A stretch of 64,000 nucleotides of DNA from Acinetobacter ursingii DSM 16037 = CIP 107286 (GCF_000368825.1 NZ_KB849717.1:790792-854791); one strand, 5' to 3'. Positions 9,426-17,961 are shown, counted from the first letter of the stretch. Numbers and translations: made by a program. The notes: a model not told the origin generated them from the sequence alone.

Positions 9426-10253
9426 ATGATTCGGGTTCCCTCTCCTGCCAAACTTAATTTGTTTCTGCATATCACAGGTCGTCGCGCAGATGGCTATCAC
9501 GAATTGCAAAGCATTTTTGAGTTGATTGATTTATATGACTGGATGAACTTTTATCCAAATGATGATTCAGCCATAGAAATCGTAGGGCTTGAACAAGTCG
9601 ATCTGAAAAATAATTTAATTTATCGTGCCGCAGAAATATTAAAACCTTATGCTCAAAAATTATGCGGCCTAAAGATTGAAATCGAGAAAAATATCCCGAT
9701 GGGTGCAGGGCTAGGCGGAGGTTCATCCAATGCTGCCACTACCCTTATTGTGCTCAATCAACTCTGGCAATGTGGTCTCAATATTCAGCAACTGGCAGAG
9801 CTTGGATTACAGTTGGGCGCTGACGTTCCTGTGTTTGTGCATGGGCAAAATGCATGGGCAGAAGGTGTCGGTGAACATTTATCATTCATAGACTTAGCTC
9901 AAAAACAATACATCATTTTAAAACCTGACTGTTTTATCAGCACTCAATTACTTTTTTCGCAAAAAACATTGACAAGAGATTCCAAGCCTACTACATTTTG
10001 CGCCTATCAGTTAAAGCCATCCAGCTTTGGAAATAACTTTGAGCCTATTGCTAGAAGTCTATATCCACAGGTTGATGAAGCGATGCATTATTTAGATCAA
10101 TTTGGTCAGGCAAAGCTTACAGGAACAGGTGCTTGTGTTTTTACTGAGATCAATGCTGAAATGAATATTGCTGAAATTGTTGAAAATGCGCCATGTAAAG
10201 CTTATGTGGTGAATAGTTTAAAACAATCTCCACTCTATGATTTTCGACTTTGA
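9426..10253 (+). CDS. ispE: 4-diphosphocytidyl-2-C-methyl-D-erythritol kinase IspE
   Basis: 275 residues when started at the ATG at 9426 (MIRVPSPAKLNL); a GTG at 9417 in frame would add three residues. It is a GHMP kinase: the catalytic pair K9 and D133 match the family, and the ATP loop PMGAGLGGGSSNAA is at 91-104. It phosphorylates CDP-methylerythritol in the MEP isoprenoid pathway. It follows lolB directly and ends 4 bp before the first tRNA-Gln, so the tRNAs may be co-transcribed with it. Confidence 0.95.
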   Translation: MIRVPSPAKLNLFLHITGRRADGYHELQSIFELIDLYDWMNFYPNDDSAIEIVGLEQVDLKNNLIYRAAEILKPYAQKLCGLKIEIEKNIPMGAGLGGGSSNAATTLIVLNQLWQCGLNIQQLAELGLQLGADVPVFVHGQNAWAEGVGEHLSFIDLAQKQYIILKPDCFISTQLLFSQKTLTRDSKPTTFCAYQLKPSSFGNNFEPIARSLYPQVDEAMHYLDQFGQAKLTGTGACVFTEINAEMNIAEIVENAPCKAYVVNSLKQSPLYDFRL

Positions 10254-10257
10254 AGAT

Positions 10258-10332
10258 AGGGGCGTCGCCAAGTGGTAAGGCACCGGGTTTTGATCTCGGC
10301 ATCCGTTGGTTCGAATCCAGCCGCCCCTGCCA
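10258..10332 (+). tRNA. tRNA-Gln (TTG), copy 1
   Basis: 75 nt including the encoded CCA. The acceptor stem AGGGGCG/CGCCCCT, D stem GCC/GGC, anticodon stem CCGGG/CTCGG and TTCGAAT T-loop are all present. The anticodon TTG is at 10290-10292. It starts 4 bp after the ispE stop. Confidence 0.97.
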
Positions 10333-10355
10333 ATCACATCTGAGATTTCTGTATT

Positions 10356-10430
10356 AGGGGCGTCGCCAAGTGGTAAGGCACCGGGTTTTGATCTCGGCAT
10401 CCGTTGGTTCGAATCCAGCCGCCCCTGCCA
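10356..10430 (+). tRNA. tRNA-Gln (TTG), copy 2
   Basis: Identical over all 75 nt to the copy at 10258-10332, and separated from it by 23 bp. CCA is encoded. Confidence 0.97.
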
Positions 10431-10446
10431 TTACAGATTTCACATT

Positions 10447-10521
10447 AGGGGCGTCGCCAAGTGGTAAGGCACCGGGTTTTGATCTCGGCATCCGTTGGTT
10501 CGAATCCAGCCGCCCCTGCCA
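10447..10521 (+). tRNA. tRNA-Gln (TTG), copy 3
   Basis: Identical over all 75 nt to the other three copies. It is 16 bp after copy 2. CCA is encoded. Confidence 0.97.
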
Positions 10522-10573
10522 TTTACATCATGAAAGTCAGACTGGTTTTTACTTTGTTTTTTGTTGAATTTTC

Positions 10574-10600
10574 TTGACATAAACAGGTAAAAATATTAAA
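10574..10600 (+). promoter_or_regulatory. Possible promoter before the fourth tRNA-Gln
   Basis: A perfect TTGACA (10574-10579) is followed by an AT-rich TATTAA (10594-10599), about 15 bp before tRNA copy 4. The 14-bp spacing is short, so the -10 assignment is uncertain. The 92-bp gap before copy 4 is much longer than the other tRNA gaps, which fits a separate promoter. Confidence 0.45.
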
Positions 10601-10613
10601 GTTCTGCCGCATT

Positions 10614-10688
10614 AGGGGCGTCGCCAAGTGGTAAGGCACCGGGTTTTGATCTCGGCATCCGTTGGTTCGAATCCAGCCGCCCCTGCCA
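10614..10688 (+). tRNA. tRNA-Gln (TTG), copy 4
   Basis: Identical over all 75 nt to copies 1-3 and set apart by a 92-bp spacer with a TTGACA element. CCA is encoded. Confidence 0.97.
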
Positions 10689-10718
10689 TATAACAGATTG
10701 TTCCTTAAACTACCCGTT

Positions 10719-10739
10719 AGAAAAATGAAATATTTTTCT
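10719..10739 (+). terminator. Weak hairpin after the tRNA-Gln cluster
   Basis: AGAAAAAT (10719-10726) pairs with ATTTTTCT (10732-10739), followed by a short T run. It is A/T-only except for one pair and so a weak terminator candidate. Confidence 0.45.
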
Positions 10740-10822
10740 TTTGCGCTCGGGCAAAGCATTGCTTTACCCCTTTGGAAAATAATGCTTTTTTCCCTTGCGC
10801 TCGGGTGAAGCGTTGCTTCACG
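10740..10822 (+). repeat. Two tandem hairpin repeats before prs
   Basis: Two related units start with TTGCGCTCGGG at 10741 and 10795 (54-bp period). Unit 1 folds GGGCAAAGC (10749-10757) onto GCTTTACCC (10761-10769) with one mismatch. Unit 2 folds GTGAAGC (10805-10811) onto GCTTCAC (10815-10821). The stems have diverged with compensating changes (AAAGC/GCTTT versus GAAGC/GCTTC). The second unit ends about 20 bp before the prs start codon. Confidence 0.7.
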
Positions 10823-10843
10823 TAATCCTCGCTCAGGTGCTTC

Positions 10844-11797
10844 ATGCCCAATCTTGTCGTTTTTAGTGGAACTGCTCATCCACAATTTGCTCAAAAAGTC
10901 GTTAGTCATTTGCACATCCCTCTGGGAGCCGCTGCTGTAGGTAAATTTTCTGATGGTGAAATCACTGTCGAAATTACTGAAAATGTGCGTGGCAAAGACG
11001 TTTTCATTGTTCAGCCTACCTGTGCACCCACCAACGATAACCTGATGGAAATTCTGGTGATGGCAGATGCCTTGCGTCGTGCCAGTGCGGGACGTATTAC
11101 GGCTGTGATTCCATATTTTGGTTATGCTCGTCAAGACCGTCGTCCACGTTCAACGCGTGTACCTATTACTGCAAAAGTCGTTGCAGATATGCTGACTACA
11201 GTTGGTATTGACCGTGTGGTGATGATTGACTTACATGCTGACCAAATTCAGGGCTTCTTTGATATTCCTGTCGATAACATTTATGGTACTCCTGCATTGC
11301 TTGCTGACTTACGTCAACAACAGCATCACAACTTAATGGTCGTTTCGCCAGATGTTGGTGGTGTTGTTCGTGCGCGCGCAGTGGCCAAGCAAATGGGTGA
11401 TATTGATTTAGCGATTATCGATAAACGTCGTCAAAAAGCCAATGAATCGCAAGTGATGCATTTGATTGGTGATGTAAAAGACCGTGATTGTGTCATTGTT
11501 GATGACATGGTCGATACAGCAGGTACATTGTGTAAAGCAGCCGATGCACTTAAACAATTTGGTGCGCGCCGTGTGATTGCATATGCAACTCACCCTGTTC
11601 TTTCAGGTAAAGCGATTGAAAACCTGACTAATTCTGTGATTGATGAATTGGTTGTGACAGATACCATTCCTCTTTCTGTGGAAGCGCAGAACTTAGGCAA
11701 GATTCGTCAAGTCTCAGTTGCGGGCATGGTTGCTGAAACAATTCGTCGTATTAATAACGAAGAATCTATTAGCGCAATGTTCGATAGTTATCTATAA
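10844..11797 (+). CDS. prs: Ribose-phosphate pyrophosphokinase (PRPP synthetase)
   Basis: 317 residues, normal length. It has the class I PRPP synthetase signatures: the [13 protein letters not shown]-flanking segment, [12 protein letters not shown], and the PRPP-binding loop [10 protein letters not shown] near residue 220. It makes PRPP from ribose-5-phosphate and ATP for nucleotide, His, Trp and NAD synthesis. The ATG at 10844 is preceded by AGGTG, which sits just beyond a hairpin repeat. The order ispE-tRNA-Gln-prs-rplY-pth is conserved in gammaproteobacteria. Confidence 0.97.
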   Translation: MPNLVVFSGTAHPQFAQKVVSHLHIPLGAAAVGKFSDGEITVEITENVRGKDVFIVQPTCAPTNDNLMEILVMADALRRASAGRITAVIPYFGYARQDRRPRSTRVPITAKVVADMLTTVGIDRVVMIDLHADQIQGFFDIPVDNIYGTPALLADLRQQQHHNLMVVSPDVGGVVRARAVAKQMGDIDLAIIDKRRQKANESQVMHLIGDVKDRDCVIVDDMVDTAGTLCKAADALKQFGARRVIAYATHPVLSGKAIENLTNSVIDELVVTDTIPLSVEAQNLGKIRQVSVAGMVAETIRRINNEESISAMFDSYL

Positions 11798-11815
11798 TAG
11801 CGCAGCTTTTTTTCT

Positions 11816-11842
11816 AAACCCTAGCTTTGGCTGGGGTTTTCT
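11816..11842 (+). terminator. Terminator after prs
   Basis: AAACCCTAGC (11816-11825) pairs with GCTGGGGTTT (11830-11839), including one G-T pair, with a TTTG loop and a following T run. Confidence 0.75.
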
Positions 11843-11896
11843 ATCACTAAACTGGTCGCAAGTTTAGTTTATTTAAACCTTAATGAGGATTTACTC

Positions 11897-12193
11897 ATGG
11901 CAAATTTCGTATTAAACGCTCAAGCGCGTGCTGACGACAAACAAGGGAAAGGTGCGAGCCGCCGCCTTCGTCGTGAAGCATTAATTCCTGCTATCATCTA
12001 TGGTGGTAATGCAGAGCCTGTAACAGTCACTTTAGAACTTCGTGAACTTGTTAAAGCGTTAGAAAACAATTCATTCTTTGAAGAAGTTGTTGAAATCAAA
12101 ATTGGTGACAAAGTTGAAAACGTTAAAATCCAAGCGTTGCAACGTCATCCTGCTAAAAACACACCAATGCACGCAGACTTTAAACGCGCGTAA
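11897..12193 (+). CDS. rplY: 50S ribosomal protein L25 (short form)
   Basis: 98 residues, the short L25 type without the C-terminal CTC extension. It begins [19 protein letters not shown] and contains the [18 protein letters not shown] C-terminal segment of the 5S rRNA-binding fold. It binds 5S rRNA in the large subunit. AUG is preceded by GAGGA. It lies 20 bp before pth, with which it is normally co-transcribed. Confidence 0.95.
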   Translation: MANFVLNAQARADDKQGKGASRRLRREALIPAIIYGGNAEPVTVTLELRELVKALENNSFFEEVVEIKIGDKVENVKIQALQRHPAKNTPMHADFKRA

Positions 12194-12213
12194 GTTGTGT
12201 TGAGCGTAAATTA

Positions 12214-12795
12214 GTGTCAAATATTTCACTAATTGTTGGTTTGGGCAATCCCGGCGCGGAATATGCTCAAACCCGCCATAATGCAGGTTTCTGGTTTGTT
12301 GAACAACTTGCAGATCAGTATGGTATTACACTCAAAAAAGATCCAAAATTTAACGGTTATACTGGGCGTGGTACAATACAAGGACATGATGTCCGTCTAT
12401 TGATTCCAACCACATTCATGAACCGCTCTGGTCAAAGTGTTGTTCCCTTTGCCAAATTCTATCAAATTGCCCCAGAATCCATTTTAATTGCTCATGACGA
12501 ACTGGATATGAATCCTGGTGTCATTCGCCTAAAAAGTGGTGGTGGTCATGGTGGTCACAATGGTCTGCGTGACATTGTTCCGCATATTGGTGCAAATTTC
12601 CATCGCTTACGCATTGGTATTGGTCATCCTGGTTCGAAAGAACGTGTTTCAGGACATGTACTGGGTAAAGCCCCTAAAGATGAACAACAATTGATGGATG
12701 ATGCAATTCATCATGCATTAAGCAAAGTGAAATTGATGGTCGATGGACAAATTTCACAGGCAATGAATCAAATCAACGCCTATAAACCCAATTAA
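12214..12795 (+). CDS. pth: Peptidyl-tRNA hydrolase
   Basis: 193 residues from a GTG start at 12214, in frame with the canonical MSNISLIVGLGNPG N-terminus. The catalytic H22 lies in TRHNAGF and the second catalytic site in HDELDMNPG. It recycles peptidyl-tRNAs released prematurely from ribosomes. It is 20 bp downstream of rplY and continues the conserved prs-rplY-pth block. No obvious terminator follows before panD. Confidence 0.96.
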   Translation: MSNISLIVGLGNPGAEYAQTRHNAGFWFVEQLADQYGITLKKDPKFNGYTGRGTIQGHDVRLLIPTTFMNRSGQSVVPFAKFYQIAPESILIAHDELDMNPGVIRLKSGGGHGGHNGLRDIVPHIGANFHRLRIGIGHPGSKERVSGHVLGKAPKDEQQLMDDAIHHALSKVKLMVDGQISQAMNQINAYKPN

Positions 12796-12931
12796 TATGA
12801 TTTGTCGAATATTGCTGCTTGCCATACGCATCTTTTAAGAGCAAAATGCGCATGCAAATGCCGACTCAAAAAGTCAGATTACGTTTCAACCATAAGATCA
12901 TACGCTTAGGTCAACTCAGGAGACGCTAGCC

Positions 12932-13312
12932 ATGCTATCTCGTTTATTAAAATGCAAAATTCACCGTGCAGTGGTTACGCATGCCGAACTTCACTACGAA
13001 GGTTCTTGTGCAATTGACGGCGTATTAATGGATTTAGCAGGAATTCGCGAATACGAAGAAATTCATGTCTGGAACGTCACCAATGGTAAACGTTTTGCGA
13101 CTTATGCGATTCGTGGTGAAGACAATTCGGGTATTATTTCAGTCAATGGTGGCGCAGCACATCAGGCTGATGTGGGTGATCTTGTGATTATTGCAACATT
13201 TGGGGACTTTACTGAAGCCGAAGCAAATGCCCATAAACCGCGTTTAGTTTATGCGAATCCAGATAACACCGTGAATCACACTGCAAACTGTATCCCAGTG
13301 CAAGTGGCTTAA
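12932..13312 (+). CDS. panD: Aspartate 1-decarboxylase PanD
   Basis: 126 residues. The self-processing site G24-S25 in HYEGSCAID, which forms the pyruvoyl cofactor, is intact; K9 and Y58 region residues are in the expected places. It converts aspartate to beta-alanine for pantothenate and CoA. A strong AGGAG site precedes the ATG. It is a single gene followed by a strong terminator; no other pan gene is in the window. Confidence 0.96.
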   Translation: MLSRLLKCKIHRAVVTHAELHYEGSCAIDGVLMDLAGIREYEEIHVWNVTNGKRFATYAIRGEDNSGIISVNGGAAHQADVGDLVIIATFGDFTEAEANAHKPRLVYANPDNTVNHTANCIPVQVA

Positions 13313-13327
13313 AAATTAGAAATGAAT

Positions 13328-13354
13328 AAAAAGCTCGCATTTGCGGGCTTTTTT
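13328..13354 (+). terminator. Terminator after panD
   Basis: AAAAAGCTCGC (13328-13338) pairs with GCGGGCTTTTT (13343-13353) with one G-T pair and an ATTT loop, then T residues. Confidence 0.85.
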
Positions 13355-13422
13355 ATGCCTATTTGAAATAAGCTTTGAACCTATTGTTCTAAAAAAGTAC
13401 TCGTTTTTTAGTTGAAAACGAC

Positions 13423-13428
13423 TATAAT
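13423..13428 (+). promoter_or_regulatory. -10 box for the FMN riboswitch/ribB transcript
   Basis: A perfect TATAAT lies about 12 bp before the first conserved riboswitch stem. No convincing -35 hexamer is seen 17 bp upstream. Confidence 0.6.
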
Positions 13429-13439
13429 TATTGAACATC

Positions 13440-13578
13440 GCTTCAGGGCGGGGCGTAATTCCCCACCGGCGGTAAACTCAACATGAGTAAGCCCGCGAGC
13501 GCTTGACTGTATCTGGTCAATTGCAGATTTGGTGCAAATCCAAAGCCGACGGTATAGTCCGGATGAAAGAAGACGACG
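13440..13578 (+). ncRNA. FMN riboswitch (RFN element)
   Basis: The conserved RFN blocks are present in order: AGGGCGGGGCG, TCCCCACCGGCGGTAAA, AGCCCGCGAGCG, CAGATTTGGTGCAAATCC and AAGCCGACGGTATAGTCCGG. It binds FMN and lowers ribB expression. It is followed by a hairpin (CAGTAGAACA 13584-13593 with TGTTCTATTG 13598-13607) that has no U tract, so control is more likely at translation or by alternative folding than by a simple intrinsic terminator. It lies about 90 bp upstream of the ribB ATG. Confidence 0.95.
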
Positions 13579-13670
13579 TTTCACAGTAGAACATTTCTGT
13601 TCTATTGTCACGACCCTATTTCTGCATCAGTCCTGAAATGTTTAACCGTAACTTTACGAGAGCATTTCAC

Positions 13671-14330
13671 ATGTCTAGTTTAATTCAACCTGAAATTTTC
13701 TTTTCAGCTCTATCCCCTGCCGAACAAAGAATTCAACAAGCCTTAGAAGATATACGTCAAGGCAAACCTGTTCTAGTGATGGACGATTTTGACCGCGAAA
13801 ATGAAGCGGATCTGATCGTTGCCGCAGAAACATTAAATGTAGACACCATGGCACGCATGATCCGTGATGGTTCTGGAATTGTCTGTTTTTGCTTAACGGA
13901 ACAGCTTGCCGATCATTTAGACTTACCGCCAATGGTACAAAATAACTCAAGTCAGTTTCATACTGCATTTACTGTGACGATCGAAGCAGCTCAAGGCGTA
14001 ACTACGGGTGTATCTGCACAGGATCGCGTCACTACAATTCATACCGCGATTAAAGATGGCGCTGTTGCCAGTGACCTCAATCGTCCTGGCCATGTATTTC
14101 CTTTACGTGCGCGTAATGGTGGCATTTTAAGCCGACGTGGTCATACAGAAGCCACGATTGACCTTGCTCGACTTGCAGGATTAAAACCATCTGGAGTGCT
14201 ATGTGAGTTAACAAATCCCGATGGAACAATGGCATCGGGCATTCAAGTCTTAGCTTATGCTCAGACCCATCACCTTACTGTGATCACTATTGAAGAGTTA
14301 GTTCAATATCGAATCAAACATAATATTTAA
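13671..14330 (+). CDS. ribB: 3,4-dihydroxy-2-butanone 4-phosphate synthase RibB
   Basis: 219 residues from the ATG at 13671 ([10 protein letters not shown]). An in-frame upstream codon at 13605 overlaps the riboswitch platform and is unlikely to be used. The signature [12 protein letters not shown] carries the Mg-binding acidic cluster, and [16 protein letters not shown] is the conserved C-terminal motif. It converts ribulose-5-phosphate to DHBP for riboflavin. There is no fused GTP cyclohydrolase II domain, so RibA must be encoded elsewhere. It is controlled by the FMN riboswitch in its leader. Confidence 0.96.
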   Translation: MSSLIQPEIFFSALSPAEQRIQQALEDIRQGKPVLVMDDFDRENEADLIVAAETLNVDTMARMIRDGSGIVCFCLTEQLADHLDLPPMVQNNSSQFHTAFTVTIEAAQGVTTGVSAQDRVTTIHTAIKDGAVASDLNRPGHVFPLRARNGGILSRRGHTEATIDLARLAGLKPSGVLCELTNPDGTMASGIQVLAYAQTHHLTVITIEELVQYRIKHNI

Positions 14331-14339
14331 AATCGAGAG

Positions 14340-14361
14340 AGCCCCTCCACGGGGCTTTTTT
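14340..14361. terminator. Terminator between ribB and the convergent DUF1289 gene
   Basis: AGCCCC (14340-14345) pairs with GGGGCT (14351-14356), with a TCCAC loop and a T run. It overlaps the stop codon of the convergent gene. Confidence 0.85.
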
Positions 14362-14872
14362 AAGATTCTTCGACTATCGGTAGCAAATGAGTCCGCATCC
14401 CGTCTGCGCGTAACCACGCAAAGTCATAACTGGCTTGTGCCAATGATAAGATACGTCTTTCAAATTCCTGCCAAATAGCTTTAACCTGATCCCCGCGAAT
14501 TGATAGACCACTCTCCTCAGCCAGATGCTTATTTTTTTCACAAAGTTTCAGCGCATGATATAACTTTCGTCCTTTCGTCGCATGTTCAAGCACACGAACA
14601 CGCTTTAACTCTAGAAATTGCATCACCACAATTAAATTGGCATTGGGCAGCATGGGAATTAAAATCTGATCTAATTGTGAATCCAAACGCTTCCATATAC
14701 TGAGCTGCTGTTCAAGCGTAAATGTATTCCAGCGTATAATTTCATGATTGAAACGGCGACATCCACGACAAACATTATCCCCGAACGTCGTTGAACAACG
14801 TCCTGCACATGGGGTTATCGTAGGGATGCGGCGATCATTACTCAAAATTTGTCTCTCTGCGTAAAGCCCCAA
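14360..14872 (-). CDS. DUF1289 domain protein
   Basis: 170 residues. The N-terminal part (about 20-60) carries the DUF1289 cysteine pattern C-A-G-R-C...C-R-G-C-R-R-F followed by EIIRW, which looks like a small metal- or Fe-S-binding motif. Most DUF1289 proteins are only about 60-100 residues; this one has a further roughly 100-residue helical C-terminal region with no recognisable domain. Function unknown. It is convergent with ribB and shares its terminator. Confidence 0.75.
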   Translation of the reverse strand: MGLYAERQILSNDRRIPTITPCAGRCSTTFGDNVCRGCRRFNHEIIRWNTFTLEQQLSIWKRLDSQLDQILIPMLPNANLIVVMQFLELKRVRVLEHATKGRKLYHALKLCEKNKHLAEESGLSIRGDQVKAIWQEFERRILSLAQASYDFAWLRADGMRTHLLPIVEES

Positions 14873-15156
14873 TCAAATGGAGCTTCGTTTATTCTAGGTC
14901 ATCTGCTTATACTATATCTTGTATGCAATGAAATTTTAACCACAATACTTGGTATTTTGAATAGAAATACGACAGTTATTTGATGTATATCTTCACACCG
15001 CGGATATCTCACTGTAATCAGAAAGATTTTATTTTGAGCTAAATACTTTTTTAGATTTTGAAATAATCCCTATGAAATGTATTACTTTCTCGCCTAATTC
15101 TATATTTCGCGCTAAAATACGCGCCAGAATTTTTCTCTCATCTTTTGGAGTTTTCC

Positions 15157-16089
15157 ATGAACGCTACTGTAGAACAGCTTGCACCTGTAGAACAGCAAGC
15201 GACCACTGATTGGGTTGTTGCCGCGCTATATCAATTTAAAGAAGTTAGCAATGCTGCCGATTTACAGCAACGTCTTCTGGATCTAGTCAAAACCATTAAT
15301 CTGTGTGGAACTCTGATCGTTGCAAGTGAGGGAATTAACGGTACGGTTGCGGGTGATCGTCAGGCCATCGATACGATTCGTCAGTTTTTATTGAATGAAG
15401 GTTTTCAAGCGATGGAATACAAAGAGTCACTAAGCTCTGAAAAACCGTTTCGTAAAATGAAGATCAAACTTAAACAAGAAATTGTGACCTTGGGTGTTGA
15501 GGTCAAACCACGTGATTTAGTCGGCCATTATCTTGATCCCAAAGAATGGAACGAACTGATTAGCCGTGACGATGTGATCTTAGTCGATACCCGTAATGAT
15601 TATGAATATAAAGCGGGAACATTTAAGGGCGCGATTGATCCAAAAACTGAAACTTTTCGTGAATTCCCAGAATATGTCAAACAAAATCTGGAACAGCACA
15701 AAGACAAAAAAATTGCCATGTTTTGTACGGGCGGGATTCGCTGTGAAAAATCAACTTCTTTACTTTTGCAAGAAGGTTTTAACGAGGTTTATCATCTCAA
15801 AGGCGGTATTTTAAAATATCTGGAAGAAACGCCTGCCGAAGAAAGCTTGTGGGAAGGTGAATGTTTTGTATTTGATGGTCGTACTGCGGTAACACATGGC
15901 GTGGAAGAAGGTCAGAATATCAAATGTCATGCCTGTGGCTGGCCTTTAACTCCTGAAGAATCAGCTTTACCAAGTTATGAACATGGCGTGTCATGCGTGT
16001 ACTGTATCGACAAAACTTCTGAGAAACAAAAAGAAGGTTTCCGTATGCGTCAGTCACAAATTGCCGCCGCAAAACGTAAACGCCTTTAA
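15157..16089 (+). CDS. trhO: tRNA uridine(34) hydroxylase TrhO (YceA, rhodanese family)
   Basis: 310 residues from the ATG at 15157, preceded by TTGGAG. An N-terminal acylphosphatase-like domain is followed by a rhodanese domain (about 135-230) with active-site loop C190-TGGIR-C196, and a C-terminal Cys-rich segment (CHACGWPL...CVYC). TrhO proteins hydroxylate U34 of certain tRNAs to ho5U using O2. About 280 bp of AT-rich sequence without a gene precede it. A strong terminator follows. Confidence 0.93.
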   Translation: MNATVEQLAPVEQQATTDWVVAALYQFKEVSNAADLQQRLLDLVKTINLCGTLIVASEGINGTVAGDRQAIDTIRQFLLNEGFQAMEYKESLSSEKPFRKMKIKLKQEIVTLGVEVKPRDLVGHYLDPKEWNELISRDDVILVDTRNDYEYKAGTFKGAIDPKTETFREFPEYVKQNLEQHKDKKIAMFCTGGIRCEKSTSLLLQEGFNEVYHLKGGILKYLEETPAEESLWEGECFVFDGRTAVTHGVEEGQNIKCHACGWPLTPEESALPSYEHGVSCVYCIDKTSEKQKEGFRMRQSQIAAAKRKRL

Positions 16090-16116
16090 GATTTCTATGC
16101 ATTCATGAATAGATTT

Positions 16117-16144
16117 AAGCCGAAATTCGTATTTCGGCTTTTTT
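16117..16144. terminator. Terminator after trhO
   Basis: AAGCCGAAAT (16117-16126) pairs perfectly with ATTTCGGCTT (16131-16140), with a TCGT loop and a T run. It can serve the convergent acetyltransferase gene as well. Confidence 0.9.
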
Positions 16145-16151
16145 ATGGTTT

Positions 16152-16712
16152 TTACGCCATTTGCCCTAAGATAAAAAATTGTCCCGAGGCCAAAACCACT
16201 TTATCTAAAACTTGCATGCCCAAAGCATCATGAATTTTAAGCGAAATAGGATTATCCGCATCGATAAAAGCCACAATGGCATCGAATCCTTCAGCTTTTA
16301 GTTCTTTTAAGGCTTGATCATGTAAGGTTTTGGCAACGCCTTTGCCACGAAACTGATCATCGACCAAAATCGGACCATAAGCTGCATAGCGTAAATCTGC
16401 CAAAGGGGTTTCCTGTAAGATTAAAATATTGGCATGTTCTTGGATATACGCCAAAATCTCTGGGCCTTCAGACTCAATTTCACGTTGTATCACCAAAAAA
16501 CCAGCAGCTTGCTCTTCTATCTCAGCCACAGAAATAGCCGATAGTTCAATCCAGTGTTGCACCAGTTGATCAAAATGTGGATTGTCCTGTACAAAACCCG
16601 CGTCCAGATTTCGTCCAGTTTGATTCATCTGTTGTTTTAAATTATGGTGGTATAGCTCAATCATCCAGTCTTTGTCTTGCTGAGTCACTTGCCTGATTTT
16701 GATCGGTGTCAT
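16152..16712 (-). CDS. GNAT-family N-acetyltransferase
   Basis: 186 residues with one GNAT fold. The acetyl-CoA loop is YGPILVDDQFRGKGVAKTLH (about 123-142), followed by the DADNPISLKIHDALGM beta5-alpha4 segment typical of the family. The acceptor substrate cannot be predicted. It lies 38 bp downstream of the LLM oxidoreductase on the same strand, so the two may be co-transcribed. Confidence 0.88.
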   Translation of the reverse strand: MTPIKIRQVTQQDKDWMIELYHHNLKQQMNQTGRNLDAGFVQDNPHFDQLVQHWIELSAISVAEIEEQAAGFLVIQREIESEGPEILAYIQEHANILILQETPLADLRYAAYGPILVDDQFRGKGVAKTLHDQALKELKAEGFDAIVAFIDADNPISLKIHDALGMQVLDKVVLASGQFFILGQMA

Positions 16713-16750
16713 ATCCCTGCCTCACTTTTTTGTTGATGATGCATCCTTTT

Positions 16751-17791
16751 TCAAACGGATTTACTTACCGCTTTTCTCACTTCTGGTGCTATTTTTGTTC
16801 CATAAATTTCAATAGCGCGCATCATATGCTGATGCTCCATCGCTCCAGTATCTAGATGAGCCGCAAATCGAGTCAGCCCAAAAGTCTCAATGACTTCAAT
16901 AATCTTATCCGCGGCATAGGCTGCATCACCTACGATCAGGTGACCTGCCTGACTACGTCCCTGCTCGTATTGTTTGGGTTTATAACTGGGCCAACCGCGT
17001 GTCGCGCCTACACGATTCATTTGTGCGGCGTAAGTGGGATAATGAATATTCATGAGTTGCTGGCTATCATCGACAAAAAAAGCATGCATGTGTACGCCGA
17101 CCTGAAAATTCTGCATATCGTGACCATAGGCCTGATACGCTTGTCGGTAATAATCAAATAAAGCTTTGAAGTTATGATAATGACCACCAATAATCGCAAA
17201 CATGACAGGTAAACCTAAACGTGCAGCACGTTCGACAGACTGCGGGGTACCTCCGACAGCGATCCAAATCGGTAATTTTCCATGTTTAGGCCGTGGATAA
17301 ATCTCCTGATTGTTGAGTTCTGGACGAAATTTACCTTTCCAAGTGATCGGATCATTTGCATTAATTTTTAATAATAAATCGAGTTTTTCTTCAAAAATTT
17401 CATTGTATTGATCGAGGTCATAACCGAACAAGGGAAATGATTCAGTAAATGAGCCACGTCCTGCCATAATTTCGGCACGTCCATCAGATAACAGATCAAT
17501 CATGGCAAAATCCTGAAAGAGCTTGACAGGATCAGCAGAACTGATCACCGAAACTGAACTTGCCAAAATAATATGTTGGGTTTGAGTCGCTGCTGCCGCC
17601 AAAATAATTTCGGGCGCTGCAACCACATAATCCGCCCGATGATGTTCACCAATGCCAAAATAATCGAGCCCCACCTCATCCATCAATTTAATTTCTTCAA
17701 TAATTTCTTTCATCCGAATTTCAGGAGACTGAATTTGATTTGTCGCCAAATCAAAACGCGAATCTCCGAACATGGTAATGCCAAGTTGCAT
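16751..17791 (-). CDS. LLM-class flavin-dependent oxidoreductase
   Basis: 346 residues, a bacterial luciferase-like TIM barrel. Family signs are the GLDYFGIGEHHRADYVVAAP segment near the N-terminus, ASSVSVISSADPVKLFQDFA, and GRAEIMAGRGSFTESFPLFG. Such enzymes use reduced flavin or F420; a Pseudomonadota host argues for FMN. The substrate is unknown. It is divergent from dedA, and the shared 170-bp intergenic region carries a cluster of TACAT/ATGTA motifs. Confidence 0.88.
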   Translation of the reverse strand: MQLGITMFGDSRFDLATNQIQSPEIRMKEIIEEIKLMDEVGLDYFGIGEHHRADYVVAAPEIILAAAATQTQHIILASSVSVISSADPVKLFQDFAMIDLLSDGRAEIMAGRGSFTESFPLFGYDLDQYNEIFEEKLDLLLKINANDPITWKGKFRPELNNQEIYPRPKHGKLPIWIAVGGTPQSVERAARLGLPVMFAIIGGHYHNFKALFDYYRQAYQAYGHDMQNFQVGVHMHAFFVDDSQQLMNIHYPTYAAQMNRVGATRGWPSYKPKQYEQGRSQAGHLIVGDAAYAADKIIEVIETFGLTRFAAHLDTGAMEHQHMMRAIEIYGTKIAPEVRKAVSKSV

Positions 17792-17939
17792 AGCCTGATC
17801 CTTTTATTATCATCATTCCATCCTAAGCGATGCTGCTTTAAGTTACATGCCTGATTATGTAGGGAAATGTATAGAAAAAATTACATACGCTTATTTACAT
17901 AAGAAAGATTTAAAAACAGAGACTTAATCTTTAATATCA

Positions 17940-17957
17940 ATGTATTTACCAATACAT
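17940..17957 (+). promoter_or_regulatory. Inverted repeat just before the dedA start
   Basis: ATGTATT (17940-17946) and AATACAT (17951-17957) form a perfect 7-bp inverted repeat, ending 4 bp before the ATG. It occupies the place of a Shine-Dalgarno site, and none is visible. It may be an operator, an RNA hairpin, or chance in AT-rich DNA. Confidence 0.4.
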
Positions 17958-17961
17958 ATTT

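Noticed and set aside
10523..11134. A 203-codon minus-strand frame across tRNA-Gln copy 4 and the start of prs
   Set aside because: It runs antisense through a tRNA gene, hairpin repeats and a strongly conserved coding region; its repeated peptide pattern comes from the tandem hairpins.
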